Assembly: GCA_027490225.1 (NCBI GenBank)
Contig: JAIXYK010000002.1
Location: 1 to 33,275 of the forward strand
Length of the DNA: 33,275 nt
From: Bacteroidota bacterium
GTDB lineage: Bacteria > Bacteroidota > Bacteroidia > M30B66
Direction of reading: 5' to 3'
Part shown: positions 18,618 through 25,823 of the stretch, piece after piece
How the letters are laid out: the number at the start of each line of letters is the position of its first letter
How positions within the stretch are numbered: position 1 is the first letter of the stretch
Program-made: the position numbers and the translations under genes
Notes under the pieces: model-generated
What the model was told of the DNA's origin: nothing
Database searches by the model: none
What the model saw: only the letters and a program-made list of their open reading frames with translations

Positions 18618-19175
18618 ATGATAAATAAAGTTGCTTTTCTTTTTAGTTTATTATCAGTTGCAATTTCTGTTATGCTCAGTTTTACAGCCTGCAATCATTC
18701 AAGTATAGAAAAATCAGCAACACCAACAGTTAAGCAAGTAAAAGATACTGTTACTGTAAATTCAAATCAGGTTGATTCATCTATAGAAATTGAAAAACAG
18801 GATACTATATTTAAGAAGAAAGCAGTAAAAGCCAAGGTTAAAAATAAAGAAGTCTTCTTAAGGTTTGGAGAACAATGTTCAGATGAAAAATTCAATGGAG
18901 CGCCTATCGTATTGCAAGAAAATTTAACAAAAGCAATATTTAAAAACAATCCCGACACAATCAAAAATTACTTGAAAAGGTTTTATCAAGGTCAGGAAAG
19001 GCTTTTTCCTCGTTCTATTGCCGATAATTTCGAAAAAGGAACTTCAAAAGAGTTTATTTCATATCCAAAATTAAATTTTAGGGTTGAATTATTTGAAAAT
19101 GAATATTCAAAAAATCCCTATAAAGTTTTAAGTTATTCTGCATGGAAACTAAATGAAGAGATTATTGTGGAGTAA
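18618..19175 (+). CDS. Putative lipoprotein, unknown function (185 aa)
   Basis: This is a predicted lipoprotein. Residues 1-24 form a signal peptide ending in a lipobox-like FTAC, with Cys25 as the expected lipidated residue. The region after it is rich in Lys, Thr and Ser (about residues 30-75), a likely flexible tether. A small mixed domain of about 110 residues follows (EVFLRFGEQCSD ... SAWKLNEEIIVE), which I do not recognise. It is on the same strand as the next two exported proteins but is separated from them by 129 bp, so an operon is uncertain. Confidence 0.75.
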   Translation: MINKVAFLFSLLSVAISVMLSFTACNHSSIEKSATPTVKQVKDTVTVNSNQVDSSIEIEKQDTIFKKKAVKAKVKNKEVFLRFGEQCSDEKFNGAPIVLQENLTKAIFKNNPDTIKNYLKRFYQGQERLFPRSIADNFEKGTSKEFISYPKLNFRVELFENEYSKNPYKVLSYSAWKLNEEIIVE

Positions 19176-19304
19176 TTAGAAGCAACTTAAATTAAATAAT
19201 AATTAAAAATATCAAAGAAATAAATCCAAATAAAAAATCAATATATGCTATTCAATTATAAATAAATCCAATATATTTAATTTGAAAAAAGAGATAAAAA
19301 CGAA

Positions 19305-20273
19305 ATGATAAAAAGCCTCCGAATATTTACACTTATTAAATTGCTGGGTATCATTTTCTACAATACTGCCTATGGTCAAAATCCCATTCAAAAAGAAATT
19401 CTTTGGACAGCCGATTGGAGTCCTAACGGAAAGCACATAGCAGTTGGAGGAAATATAGACACACTTAAAATTTATAATGAAAATAACCAGACAATCCACA
19501 AAGCAATTCCTATAAAAAATACCATTACGCGCGTAAAATGGCACCCAACAAAAAATGTAATTGCCATTGCAACACAAAATTCTTCCGGCAAATCAACAAT
19601 TATCAATTTAGATAACAACAATAAAATTGAATTGCTAGGAATTTCACCCGAAGGAGCAAGAGGAATTGACTGGAATTATACAGGCGAATATTTGGCAGTT
19701 GCCGACAACGAAGGACAAATATTCATTTACAACATAAAAGGAGAATTAATCAAAAAGTTTCAGCATCAAACCAATTCTTCCAAAAGCATAACAGCTGTTG
19801 ATTGGCATCCTTTCAAGAACATACTAACCACTGTTAGCGAAGATATTCGCATCTTCGACATCGAAGGAAATTTATTAAAAGCAATAAAACACAGACCCGA
19901 AGAAGTCTTGTTACTATGTGTCGCCTGGCATAAATCCGGTAATTTTTTTGTTACTGGCGATTACGGAGATGAAAAAAATAAATCCTTACTTCAATATTGG
20001 TACGAACAAGGAGAACTCTTAAAATCTATTGACATTAGCAAAGGCGAATACAGAAATTTAGCATGGAATAAAAAAGGAGACAAATTAGCATCAGCCAGCG
20101 ACGCACTCAGAATTTGGGACATAAAAGGAAATCTCATTTCAGAAGGTAATTCAAAAGATTATTTGTGGGGCATTTCCTGGAATATGCAAGGCAATAAAAT
20201 TATTACTTCAAGCATGGAACAAAGAATAATACTTTGGAATAAGCATGCAGAAAAAATAATGGTCATAGAATAA
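19305..20273 (+). CDS. Exported WD40-repeat beta-propeller protein (322 aa)
   Basis: This is a predicted secreted or periplasmic seven-bladed propeller. Residues 1-25 form a signal peptide (ends NTAYGQ), which supports the ATG at 19305. Seven repeats of about 40 residues follow. Each has a W-H/S-P-x-G-like turn and many end in a W/Y/F-D-like strand: ADWSPNGKHIAV, VKWHPTKNVIAI, IDWNYTGEYLAV, VDWHPFKNILTT, VAWHKSGNFFVT, LAWNKKGDKLAS...LRIWDIKG and ISWNMQGNKIIT...IILWNK. The whole mature chain is propeller, with no extra domain and no T9SS tail, so it is probably periplasmic or carried by another route. WD40 proteins are usually protein-binding platforms. The partner is unknown; the neighbouring vWA protein is a candidate only by position. 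Confidence 0.85.
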   Translation: MIKSLRIFTLIKLLGIIFYNTAYGQNPIQKEILWTADWSPNGKHIAVGGNIDTLKIYNENNQTIHKAIPIKNTITRVKWHPTKNVIAIATQNSSGKSTIINLDNNNKIELLGISPEGARGIDWNYTGEYLAVADNEGQIFIYNIKGELIKKFQHQTNSSKSITAVDWHPFKNILTTVSEDIRIFDIEGNLLKAIKHRPEEVLLLCVAWHKSGNFFVTGDYGDEKNKSLLQYWYEQGELLKSIDISKGEYRNLAWNKKGDKLASASDALRIWDIKGNLISEGNSKDYLWGISWNMQGNKIITSSMEQRIILWNKHAEKIMVIE

Positions 20274-20393
20274 ATGCATTTATTGAAATTATTTAGAATA
20301 GGGTAAATATTAAAATTCCCCAACCTTATTTTCACAGCTCCATACTAAAAATATTTTTCATTTCGTTTTGCTATTGAACCCCCTAAATAGAAA

Positions 20394-22082
20394 ATGATGA
20401 AAAATTTAAATCTATTTATTTTAACGTTGGCATTTATTTCGCCATTATTTATTTTAAGCCAGTCGGCAGTTGTTTTAAAAAACGAAAATAAAGTCACCCG
20501 GATTTCAACACCCCAATTAAATGCAGTTGAAAATGAATTTACCATTTTATTGGAAATGGCTTTTAATGCTGCTGTTCCCAGAAATAAATTATCTAAAATT
20601 AAATTAAACGAAATCGAAACAATTTCACTCGTTTATACAAAATACAAGTTAAATCAGGAATTCGATCAAGTTCAATTAAATGCCAGCCGATTAGAAAAAT
20701 TGTACGCCAGTATTCCTGGTTTGAGCAGCAATAAAGAAATAAAATGGTACTGGATAGAACAAACGGGTTGCAACAATGCTGAATATTGCAATAACCTTTT
20801 TCATGGCTTCGTAATTACATTAAAAAAGACCGATGAAATGCGAGATATGGAAACTCCGCTGCTCGATTATTATACTAAAATGTATGAAGGCACTTCCGAA
20901 AGTACAGAAGAATTAGATTCAGTTATCTTATGTAAAAAATTACCTTTTGTAAAAATCTGCGATACTGTTGAAGAGCGTCATTTAATTACGGGTAATAAAT
21001 TGGTCAGAATTTTTGGATTTAATAAAGATGTGAAAAAGAAATTAAATAAAAAATTAAGACGCTTAAATGCTGATTTTAATGAATTTTCAATTCAATTAAT
21101 TATCAATACTTCTGGTAAATTTCAATCATTAAATCCTTTGGAAGAAAATAAGGAAAATGCAAAAATCATTCAGCTGCTAAATAGTGAAATGCGCATTTTA
21201 CCAGCTCGTTATTCTGGAAAAAAAATTCTGACCAAAGCTATGGTCAGTATAAAATTAGACTATAAAAATGCAGATATCACTTTATTACAAACACCCATTT
21301 TACCCGATAGTACGGTGTTTAATTTAGATAAGTTTTTATACAAAACTACCAGTACAATTAAATGCGAATACATAGATACAACAAAAAGAACATATGCTTC
21401 AGATACAACAAGAAGAACTAATGCTTTAGGTAAGTATACAACACCCGATGTTGTTTTAAGAGCATTTGAAAGGAATAAACATTGGGAAAATTGCCTCATC
21501 GCAACAGATGTAACAGGAAGCATGTATCCGTATTTAGCTCAATTTAAAGTATGGCATGCAAAAAACTTAGAATACAATAAAGGAAATCACGATTTTGTAT
21601 TTTTTAATGATGGCAATAACAAACCTGACCATACCAAAATAACTGGAGCAGTTGGCGGAAATTATTACATAAAAACCAGCAGCAAAGCCGAACTTTTCAA
21701 AACCATGAATACCTCTATGACGAGCGGTGGAGGCGGAGATGCTCCCGAAAATAATATTGAAGCCGTTATTGAAGGCCTCAAAATGAACAATAAAGTAAAA
21801 GCCGTAATTATGATTGCAGATAATAACGCCACACCGAGAGATTTAGAATTGCTTCATCAAGTTAATGTTCCCATCAGATTAATCGTTTGCGGCGCTTACA
21901 ATGGAATAAACACAGCATACCTTGAAATGGTTCGCAAAAATAAAGGTAGCATCCACACCATGGAAGATGATTTATTAAACCTTTTTCAATTAAAAGAAAA
22001 TGAAACTTTTACGCTAGATGGAATCAACTACATCATTGAGAATGGGAGAATTAGAAAAATGCACACAAAAAGAAATCTTTGA
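20394..22082 (+). CDS. Exported von Willebrand factor A-domain protein (562 aa)
   Basis: This is a predicted exported protein. The signal peptide is about residues 1-23 (ends ILSQ); ATG codons at 20394 and 20397 are both possible starts. Residues about 30-350 have no recognised domain. Residues about 365-540 look like a vWA fold. The metal-site motif DVTGS at 372-376 matches a MIDAS (D-x-T/S-x-S), and SGGGGDAPENN downstream matches the GGGD.PE signature of bacterial vWA proteins. The strand VKAVIMIADNNATPRD would carry the third metal-site acid. No T9SS tail and no transmembrane helix beyond the signal are seen. The gene is convergent with the GH13 gene, with only 31 bp between stops. vWA domains usually bind protein partners through a divalent metal; the partner is not known. 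Confidence 0.85.
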   Translation: MMKNLNLFILTLAFISPLFILSQSAVVLKNENKVTRISTPQLNAVENEFTILLEMAFNAAVPRNKLSKIKLNEIETISLVYTKYKLNQEFDQVQLNASRLEKLYASIPGLSSNKEIKWYWIEQTGCNNAEYCNNLFHGFVITLKKTDEMRDMETPLLDYYTKMYEGTSESTEELDSVILCKKLPFVKICDTVEERHLITGNKLVRIFGFNKDVKKKLNKKLRRLNADFNEFSIQLIINTSGKFQSLNPLEENKENAKIIQLLNSEMRILPARYSGKKILTKAMVSIKLDYKNADITLLQTPILPDSTVFNLDKFLYKTTSTIKCEYIDTTKRTYASDTTRRTNALGKYTTPDVVLRAFERNKHWENCLIATDVTGSMYPYLAQFKVWHAKNLEYNKGNHDFVFFNDGNNKPDHTKITGAVGGNYYIKTSSKAELFKTMNTSMTSGGGGDAPENNIEAVIEGLKMNNKVKAVIMIADNNATPRDLELLHQVNVPIRLIVCGAYNGINTAYLEMVRKNKGSIHTMEDDLLNLFQLKENETFTLDGINYIIENGRIRKMHTKRNL

Positions 22083-22113
22083 GGCATTGAATTTTAATTA
22101 ATCTATTCTCAAT

Positions 22114-23988
22114 TTAAAATGATATTATTTCTGTGCAAAATCCCTTCAATTTAAATTCGTTTAGATTTAAAGTTTCATTACTAATAATGCTTTTTCCTGC
22201 GCGTTTCGATTTTAAAAATTCATCATAGCGATCTACAGAAATTGCAGTTTCGGTGGCATTGGTATTTACTATCACCATTATTCTTTCTTTTTCAGCAATT
22301 CTAAAGTACACGTAAATTCCTTTTTCAGGTACAAACTGGTGAAAATCACCATCGGCAATTGCAGGCGATTGTTTATGCCAAACAGCTAATTTCTGCACAT
22401 ATCTAAAAGCATCTTCCTCAGCTGGTTTGCGGCCAGCTCTTACAAATTTGTTGCTACTATCTGCCGCCCATCCACCAGGAAAATCTGCACGTACTTTTCC
22501 ATCAGGGTCGGCATAGTTTTTCATTAAAATCTCGGTTCCATAATACATACTTGGAATACCGCGCATGGTCATCAGCATGGCAATGCCCGATTTGAGTTTG
22601 TCTACATTTTCACCTACCACAGAAAAGAAACGACTAAAATCGTGGTTATCTAAAAAAGTAACATTGTTAGATGCTTTGTTATATAAAATATCTTGTGCTA
22701 AGGTGTAGTAAATACGAGCAGCACCATCTGTCCAGCCGAAAGGTTTGGTAAGTGCGTCTGCTATAGCATATTGCAATTGAAAGTCAAGGGCAGAAGGCAA
22801 TTGTGAATCGAATCGACCACGGGCTTTAAACTTTTCTGTAAAGAAAGATTGTATTCCTACACCATGGTCCCAAATTTCCGCAAACATGCCCAAATTTGGG
22901 TATTCTGCTAATAAATCTTGCGCCATTCGCGCCAAGTAATTCTGGTCAGGATATGCGTAAGTATCTATTCTAAATGCATCTAAACCAGTGTATTCTACCC
23001 ACCAAATATAACTTTGAGTGAGGTATTTTGCCACATGCGCGTCGCGCTGGTTTAAGTCAGGCATATGTCTGTCGAACCAGCCGTCAGTAAACTGTTTGCG
23101 GTCAGTTTCTGTGGCGTATGGATCAACTAGGGTAGGAGCGCGGTATGTGGTTTTTGTGAATTTTTCCCATTGGTTAAACCAAGATTTGGAAGGTTGATTT
23201 TTAAACAACCAATGCCTGTCGCCCGTGTGATTTGGAACAATATCCATCACCGTTTTAATTTTCAAAGCACGCGCTTTTTCTACCAATTGCTTGTATTGTT
23301 CGTTACTTCCAAAACGGGCGTCAATCTTATAATGGTCTGTAATGGCATAACCATGATACGAGCTGATCGGCTGGTTATTTTCCTGCACCGGATTCAACCA
23401 AAGTGCCGTTACTCCTAACTCCGACAAGTAATTAAGTTTGCTTTCTACACCTGCCAGATCCCCACCATGCCTTACGAATAATGAATCGCGGCGAATGTTG
23501 GTTTGTTCCATTCCAGCAATAATGTCGTTGCTTGGGTCGCCATTGCAAAATCGGTCTGGCATTGCCAGGTAAATAAAGTCTGAAGCATTCACACCCAGCG
23601 CTTTTCCTGCAGCGTTGCTTCTTGTTTGCAGGTTGAAACCGTGTACCAATCGTTTTTTACCATTTATAAAATATATAGGAACCTCGCCTGCCGCAGCATT
23701 CGGAGCAATTTGCAAAGTAAGGTACACAAAATCAGGATTTTCTGCCGGCACAGTGCTTACAATGCTAATTCCTTCCCAGGTAATTTTGGGCGTATAAGTG
23801 CTAATCATCGGGTGAAAAACAATGATTTCCACCTGCGGATTTTTCATTCCAATCCACCAAGAAGTTGGTTCAATGCGCGTAATGGTGTTTTTTATGGTCT
23901 TAGGTGTAGCATAGAAAGTATTGGCTTGTACCAAAGTGCAAAAATGTAAAATGCTGATTGTGATAATTATACGCGCAGTAAATTTCAT
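22114..23988 (-). CDS. Exported GH13 alpha-amylase family enzyme, cyclomaltodextrinase/neopullulanase type
   Basis: This is a probable alpha-glucan hydrolase acting on maltodextrins, cyclodextrins or pullulan in the periplasm or at the surface. Residues 1-22 form a signal peptide (ends LVQA). Residues about 23-125 match the N-terminal beta-sandwich of cyclomaltodextrinases (PTSWWIGMKNPQVEIIV). The GH13 barrel follows with all four signature regions: DIVPNH (249-254), GLDAFRID with nucleophile Asp342, FAEIWD with acid/base Glu371, and FLDNHD with His449/Asp450. A small C-terminal beta domain ends the 624-aa chain, a normal length for the SusA-like type. No SusCD genes or regulator are next to it, so the usual starch-utilisation context is missing here. 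Exact substrate preference cannot be read from the sequence. Confidence 0.93.
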   Translation of the reverse strand: MKFTARIIITISILHFCTLVQANTFYATPKTIKNTITRIEPTSWWIGMKNPQVEIIVFHPMISTYTPKITWEGISIVSTVPAENPDFVYLTLQIAPNAAAGEVPIYFINGKKRLVHGFNLQTRSNAAGKALGVNASDFIYLAMPDRFCNGDPSNDIIAGMEQTNIRRDSLFVRHGGDLAGVESKLNYLSELGVTALWLNPVQENNQPISSYHGYAITDHYKIDARFGSNEQYKQLVEKARALKIKTVMDIVPNHTGDRHWLFKNQPSKSWFNQWEKFTKTTYRAPTLVDPYATETDRKQFTDGWFDRHMPDLNQRDAHVAKYLTQSYIWWVEYTGLDAFRIDTYAYPDQNYLARMAQDLLAEYPNLGMFAEIWDHGVGIQSFFTEKFKARGRFDSQLPSALDFQLQYAIADALTKPFGWTDGAARIYYTLAQDILYNKASNNVTFLDNHDFSRFFSVVGENVDKLKSGIAMLMTMRGIPSMYYGTEILMKNYADPDGKVRADFPGGWAADSSNKFVRAGRKPAEEDAFRYVQKLAVWHKQSPAIADGDFHQFVPEKGIYVYFRIAEKERIMVIVNTNATETAISVDRYDEFLKSKRAGKSIISNETLNLNEFKLKGFCTEIISF

Positions 23989-24110
23989 AGTTTTTCAAAG
24001 TGTTTAAAGGACACAAGCTAAACAATTATGCATTACAAACCTTAGCCACCACAGATAAACTGTTTGTAAATTGATTTAAGTTGTGTACAAATTGCATTTT
24101 AAAAATATTT

Positions 24111-24191
24111 TGGGCGCCTAACAGGCTGTCGGCTGTATCTTTTTTTCGTGCCTCAAAAAAGGATGCCGCCTCCATCCTGGCGCGGGCATTT
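24111..24191. repeat. GC-rich intergenic element B with hairpin
   Basis: This is a GC-rich island in an AT-rich gap between the GH13 gene and the toxin pseudogene. It contains a 12-bp stem with two G-U pairs (arms 24135-24146 and 24155-24166, loop of 8) and the tail ATCCTGGCGCGGGCATT shared in part with element A. On the minus strand it lies downstream of the toxin gene (which ends at 24264), so its hairpin could also help end that transcript. Confidence 0.45.
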
Positions 24192-24263
24192 GTAAATGAA
24201 TCAGTTATTTAGGAAATTGAATATTTTATTAATGCTTTTACGACTGTTTCCTTATTGATAAAT

Positions 24264-24594
24264 TTACTTTTCAGAATGAGGTTTGCGATACTTTCGTTGA
24301 GGTGTTCTTTTTTGATGATAAATGGCTAAAATTATTATTAGTTCTTTATCTGAATCTATGATATAGATAATCGTAAATGGGAATTTTTTTTAGTCCTAGT
24401 TCAAAATAATTTTCAAATTCATTTTTCCAACGAAGTGGGTGAAGCTTTATTAAATTTATAGTATTTTCAACTTCTTTTATGAATTTCAAAGCTGTGTTAT
24501 GGCTATTTTTTAAATACCATCTTACAGATTCTTCGTATTCATTTTGAGCTATTGGGTGTAAAGAAATATCAAAATCTCTTCTATTTATTTTCAT
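24264..24594 (-). pseudogene. RelE/ParE-type toxin gene, frameshifted at an A8 run
   Basis: This is the toxin half of a type II toxin-antitoxin pair of the RelE/ParE superfamily. As read, the frame stops at 24346 after 82 codons, right after ELGLKKIPIYDYLYHRFR. If one base of the A8 run (T8 at 24384-24391 on the plus strand) is skipped, the frame continues LKKFPFTIIYIIDSDK..., then IIILAIYHQKRTPQRKYRK, and stops at 24264. That is the expected family C-terminus (basic, His/Arg-rich last strand), and the restored length is 109 aa, normal for the family. The start overlaps the antitoxin stop by 14 bases. The gene may be a true inactivation, a sequencing error in a homopolymer, or a case rescued by slippage on the A run. 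Without the restored C-terminus the toxin should be inactive. Confidence 0.82.
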
Positions 24595-24823
24595 TTAGAA
24601 TCTGCCTAATTCTTTTTTTGCTATCCTCTTGATTTACTAGTCGAAAATTGTTATCTAAATAATCTTTTTGTCTTTTACTTAATTCAGATTTTAATTTTGA
24701 GGTGTAAACTAATGCATTGTTTTCAATATCTTTCTCCATAATAGTAAACATTGCTTTTATTACTTTGTCATCAGCACTTTCTAAATAATTATGGAGCTTT
24801 TGGCGAATTTCTGCAGTTGACAT
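24581..24823 (-). CDS. Antitoxin of a RelE/ParE-type toxin-antitoxin pair
   Basis: This 80-aa protein is encoded just before the toxin, overlapping its start by 14 bases, in the usual antitoxin-first order. It is rich in charged residues and helical throughout (ADDKVIKAMFTIMEKDIEN, then KRQKDYLDNNFRLV), resembling small Bacteroidota addiction-module antitoxins. The C-terminal half likely wraps the toxin. I see no clear DNA-binding motif, though the N-terminal helices could dimerise. The frame is intact while the partner toxin is disrupted, a common end state of decaying toxin-antitoxin loci. Confidence 0.75.
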   Translation of the reverse strand: MSTAEIRQKLHNYLESADDKVIKAMFTIMEKDIENNALVYTSKLKSELSKRQKDYLDNNFRLVNQEDSKKRIRQILNENK

Positions 24824-25000
24824 TTGAATTTATCTTTCTAACAAAGTTAAGAGAATTATATGTTATTACAATTTAATTTTGAGCAGAAAGTTATTTTGAC
24901 TATCAAAGATTTATTTTGATGTTACTATAAATTGAACCCCTCGGGTTTTTAATTATTTCCCAAATGCTCAAATAAACTTCAACACCTATTTCCCCAGTAG

Positions 25001-25130
25001 CCGTTCAGCCTAAAACCACCTAGATGCTTGCGTGAGCGGTTGAAGCGGAAAGCCTCCGTAGGAGCTTGCAGCGAAAAACGCGACCCTTAGCCCCTTTTTC
25101 TTTTTAGGGCTAAGGGGCACGCCCAAATTT
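25001..25130. repeat. GC-rich intergenic element C
   Basis: This GC-rich block contains TGCTTGCGTGAGCGGTTGAA (25025-25044). A related block is found inverted in element D (32740-32767, TTTCAATCGCTCAGGCTTGC). It is downstream of the M15 gene on the minus strand. Confidence 0.45.
25084..25116 (-). terminator. 10-bp hairpin downstream of the M15 gene
   Basis: The arms CCCTTAGCCC (25084-25093) and GGGCTAAGGG (25107-25116) are perfectly complementary with a 13-base loop. On the minus strand it lies 33 bases past the M15 stop and is followed within six bases by a T5 run, so it may terminate the operon from 29585. The match to a classical terminator is partial. Confidence 0.45.
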
Positions 25131-25148
25131 TTATTCGAAAATATTAGG

Positions 25149-25820
25149 TTACACTATTGCAGGCTTGCAACTGCCGGCCACACCAAACACATAATTTGTA
25201 ATCACTTCCAGCTCCTGCGCGCATGTTGCACCTTGAAAACCTTTAATGTCTTGGTATTGGATTATTTCTAAGTAAACATCGAGCAGATTGATAGAAAGTG
25301 GTGTGTACGACCAATGCCATTTTTCTTCTTCATAACCATTTGGGCGCTCTGGCGATTTAACGGTATAAGGCTGTGCGAAGCCAAATTTAGCTGCGTTTTG
25401 TTGCAACCAATGGTATTCTTCTTGGCCTTTTGTGGTTTCGAAATATGCATCTTCTACAGAATTTATGTCGAAGTCTGTACCCCAATGGTGACGGCTGGTG
25501 CAGGGCATAGCGCTGTATTTTAATATGGCTTTTGCTTTTTCAGCATCACTTAAATTTTCAGTTGCCAAATTTCGTCCTTGGGTGAGCGTAACTCCATTCC
25601 ATTTATTTTCCCAAATGGTTTTTTGCCTTTCAAAATTACGGGTGCTCGATATGATTTGCAATTCAATTTTATGCTGTTTGGCAGCTGCATGCATTTCTAA
25701 CCAAGCATCTAAAACTTCGCTTTGCAGGTAATGATTGGGTTCGTCGGCAGTTGCAAGCGGAACTTCATCAAAAGCTGCTTCTTGCGCTGGATTAAACTTA
25801 CCCAATAACAAATCTATCAT
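25149..25820 (-). CDS. M15 (VanY-like) D-Ala-D-Ala carboxypeptidase family protein, no signal peptide
   Basis: This is a probable zinc metallopeptidase of the VanY/DacB-like M15 family, which trims D-Ala from peptidoglycan stem peptides. Its 223 aa show the family core: SSTRNFERQK (58-67), zinc ligands His111 and Asp118 in SRHHWGTDFDI, and the EEKWHW block with Glu166 and zinc ligand His169. The chain begins MIDLLLGKFNPAQ, that is, directly at the family's LLGKFNP segment, with no signal peptide or lipobox in front. The ATG is one codon after the TAA of the upstream 1253-aa gene and in the same frame, so both are surely cotranscribed. How the enzyme would reach its extracytoplasmic substrate is unclear. 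It may be cytosolic, have lost a leader, or be made partly by read-through. Confidence 0.88.
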   Translation of the reverse strand: MIDLLLGKFNPAQEAAFDEVPLATADEPNHYLQSEVLDAWLEMHAAAKQHKIELQIISSTRNFERQKTIWENKWNGVTLTQGRNLATENLSDAEKAKAILKYSAMPCTSRHHWGTDFDINSVEDAYFETTKGQEEYHWLQQNAAKFGFAQPYTVKSPERPNGYEEEKWHWSYTPLSINLLDVYLEIIQYQDIKGFQGATCAQELEVITNYVFGVAGSCKPAIV

Positions 25821-25823
25821 TGC

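Larger units (their letters stand above)
24824..25148. other. 325-bp gap with GC-rich element C
   Basis: The first ~175 bases are AT-rich and hold the expected promoter region of the antitoxin gene on the minus strand; I see no exact consensus there. From 25001 to 25130 the sequence turns GC-rich and repeat-like (GCGTGAGCGGTTGAAGCGG). It ends in a perfect 10-bp hairpin. No coding region is seen. Confidence 0.6.

Noticed and set aside
22114-23988. Possible starch-utilisation (Sus) locus
   Set aside because: Only the GH13 enzyme is present; no SusC, SusD, SusE/F or regulator is next to it, so the locus cannot be called.
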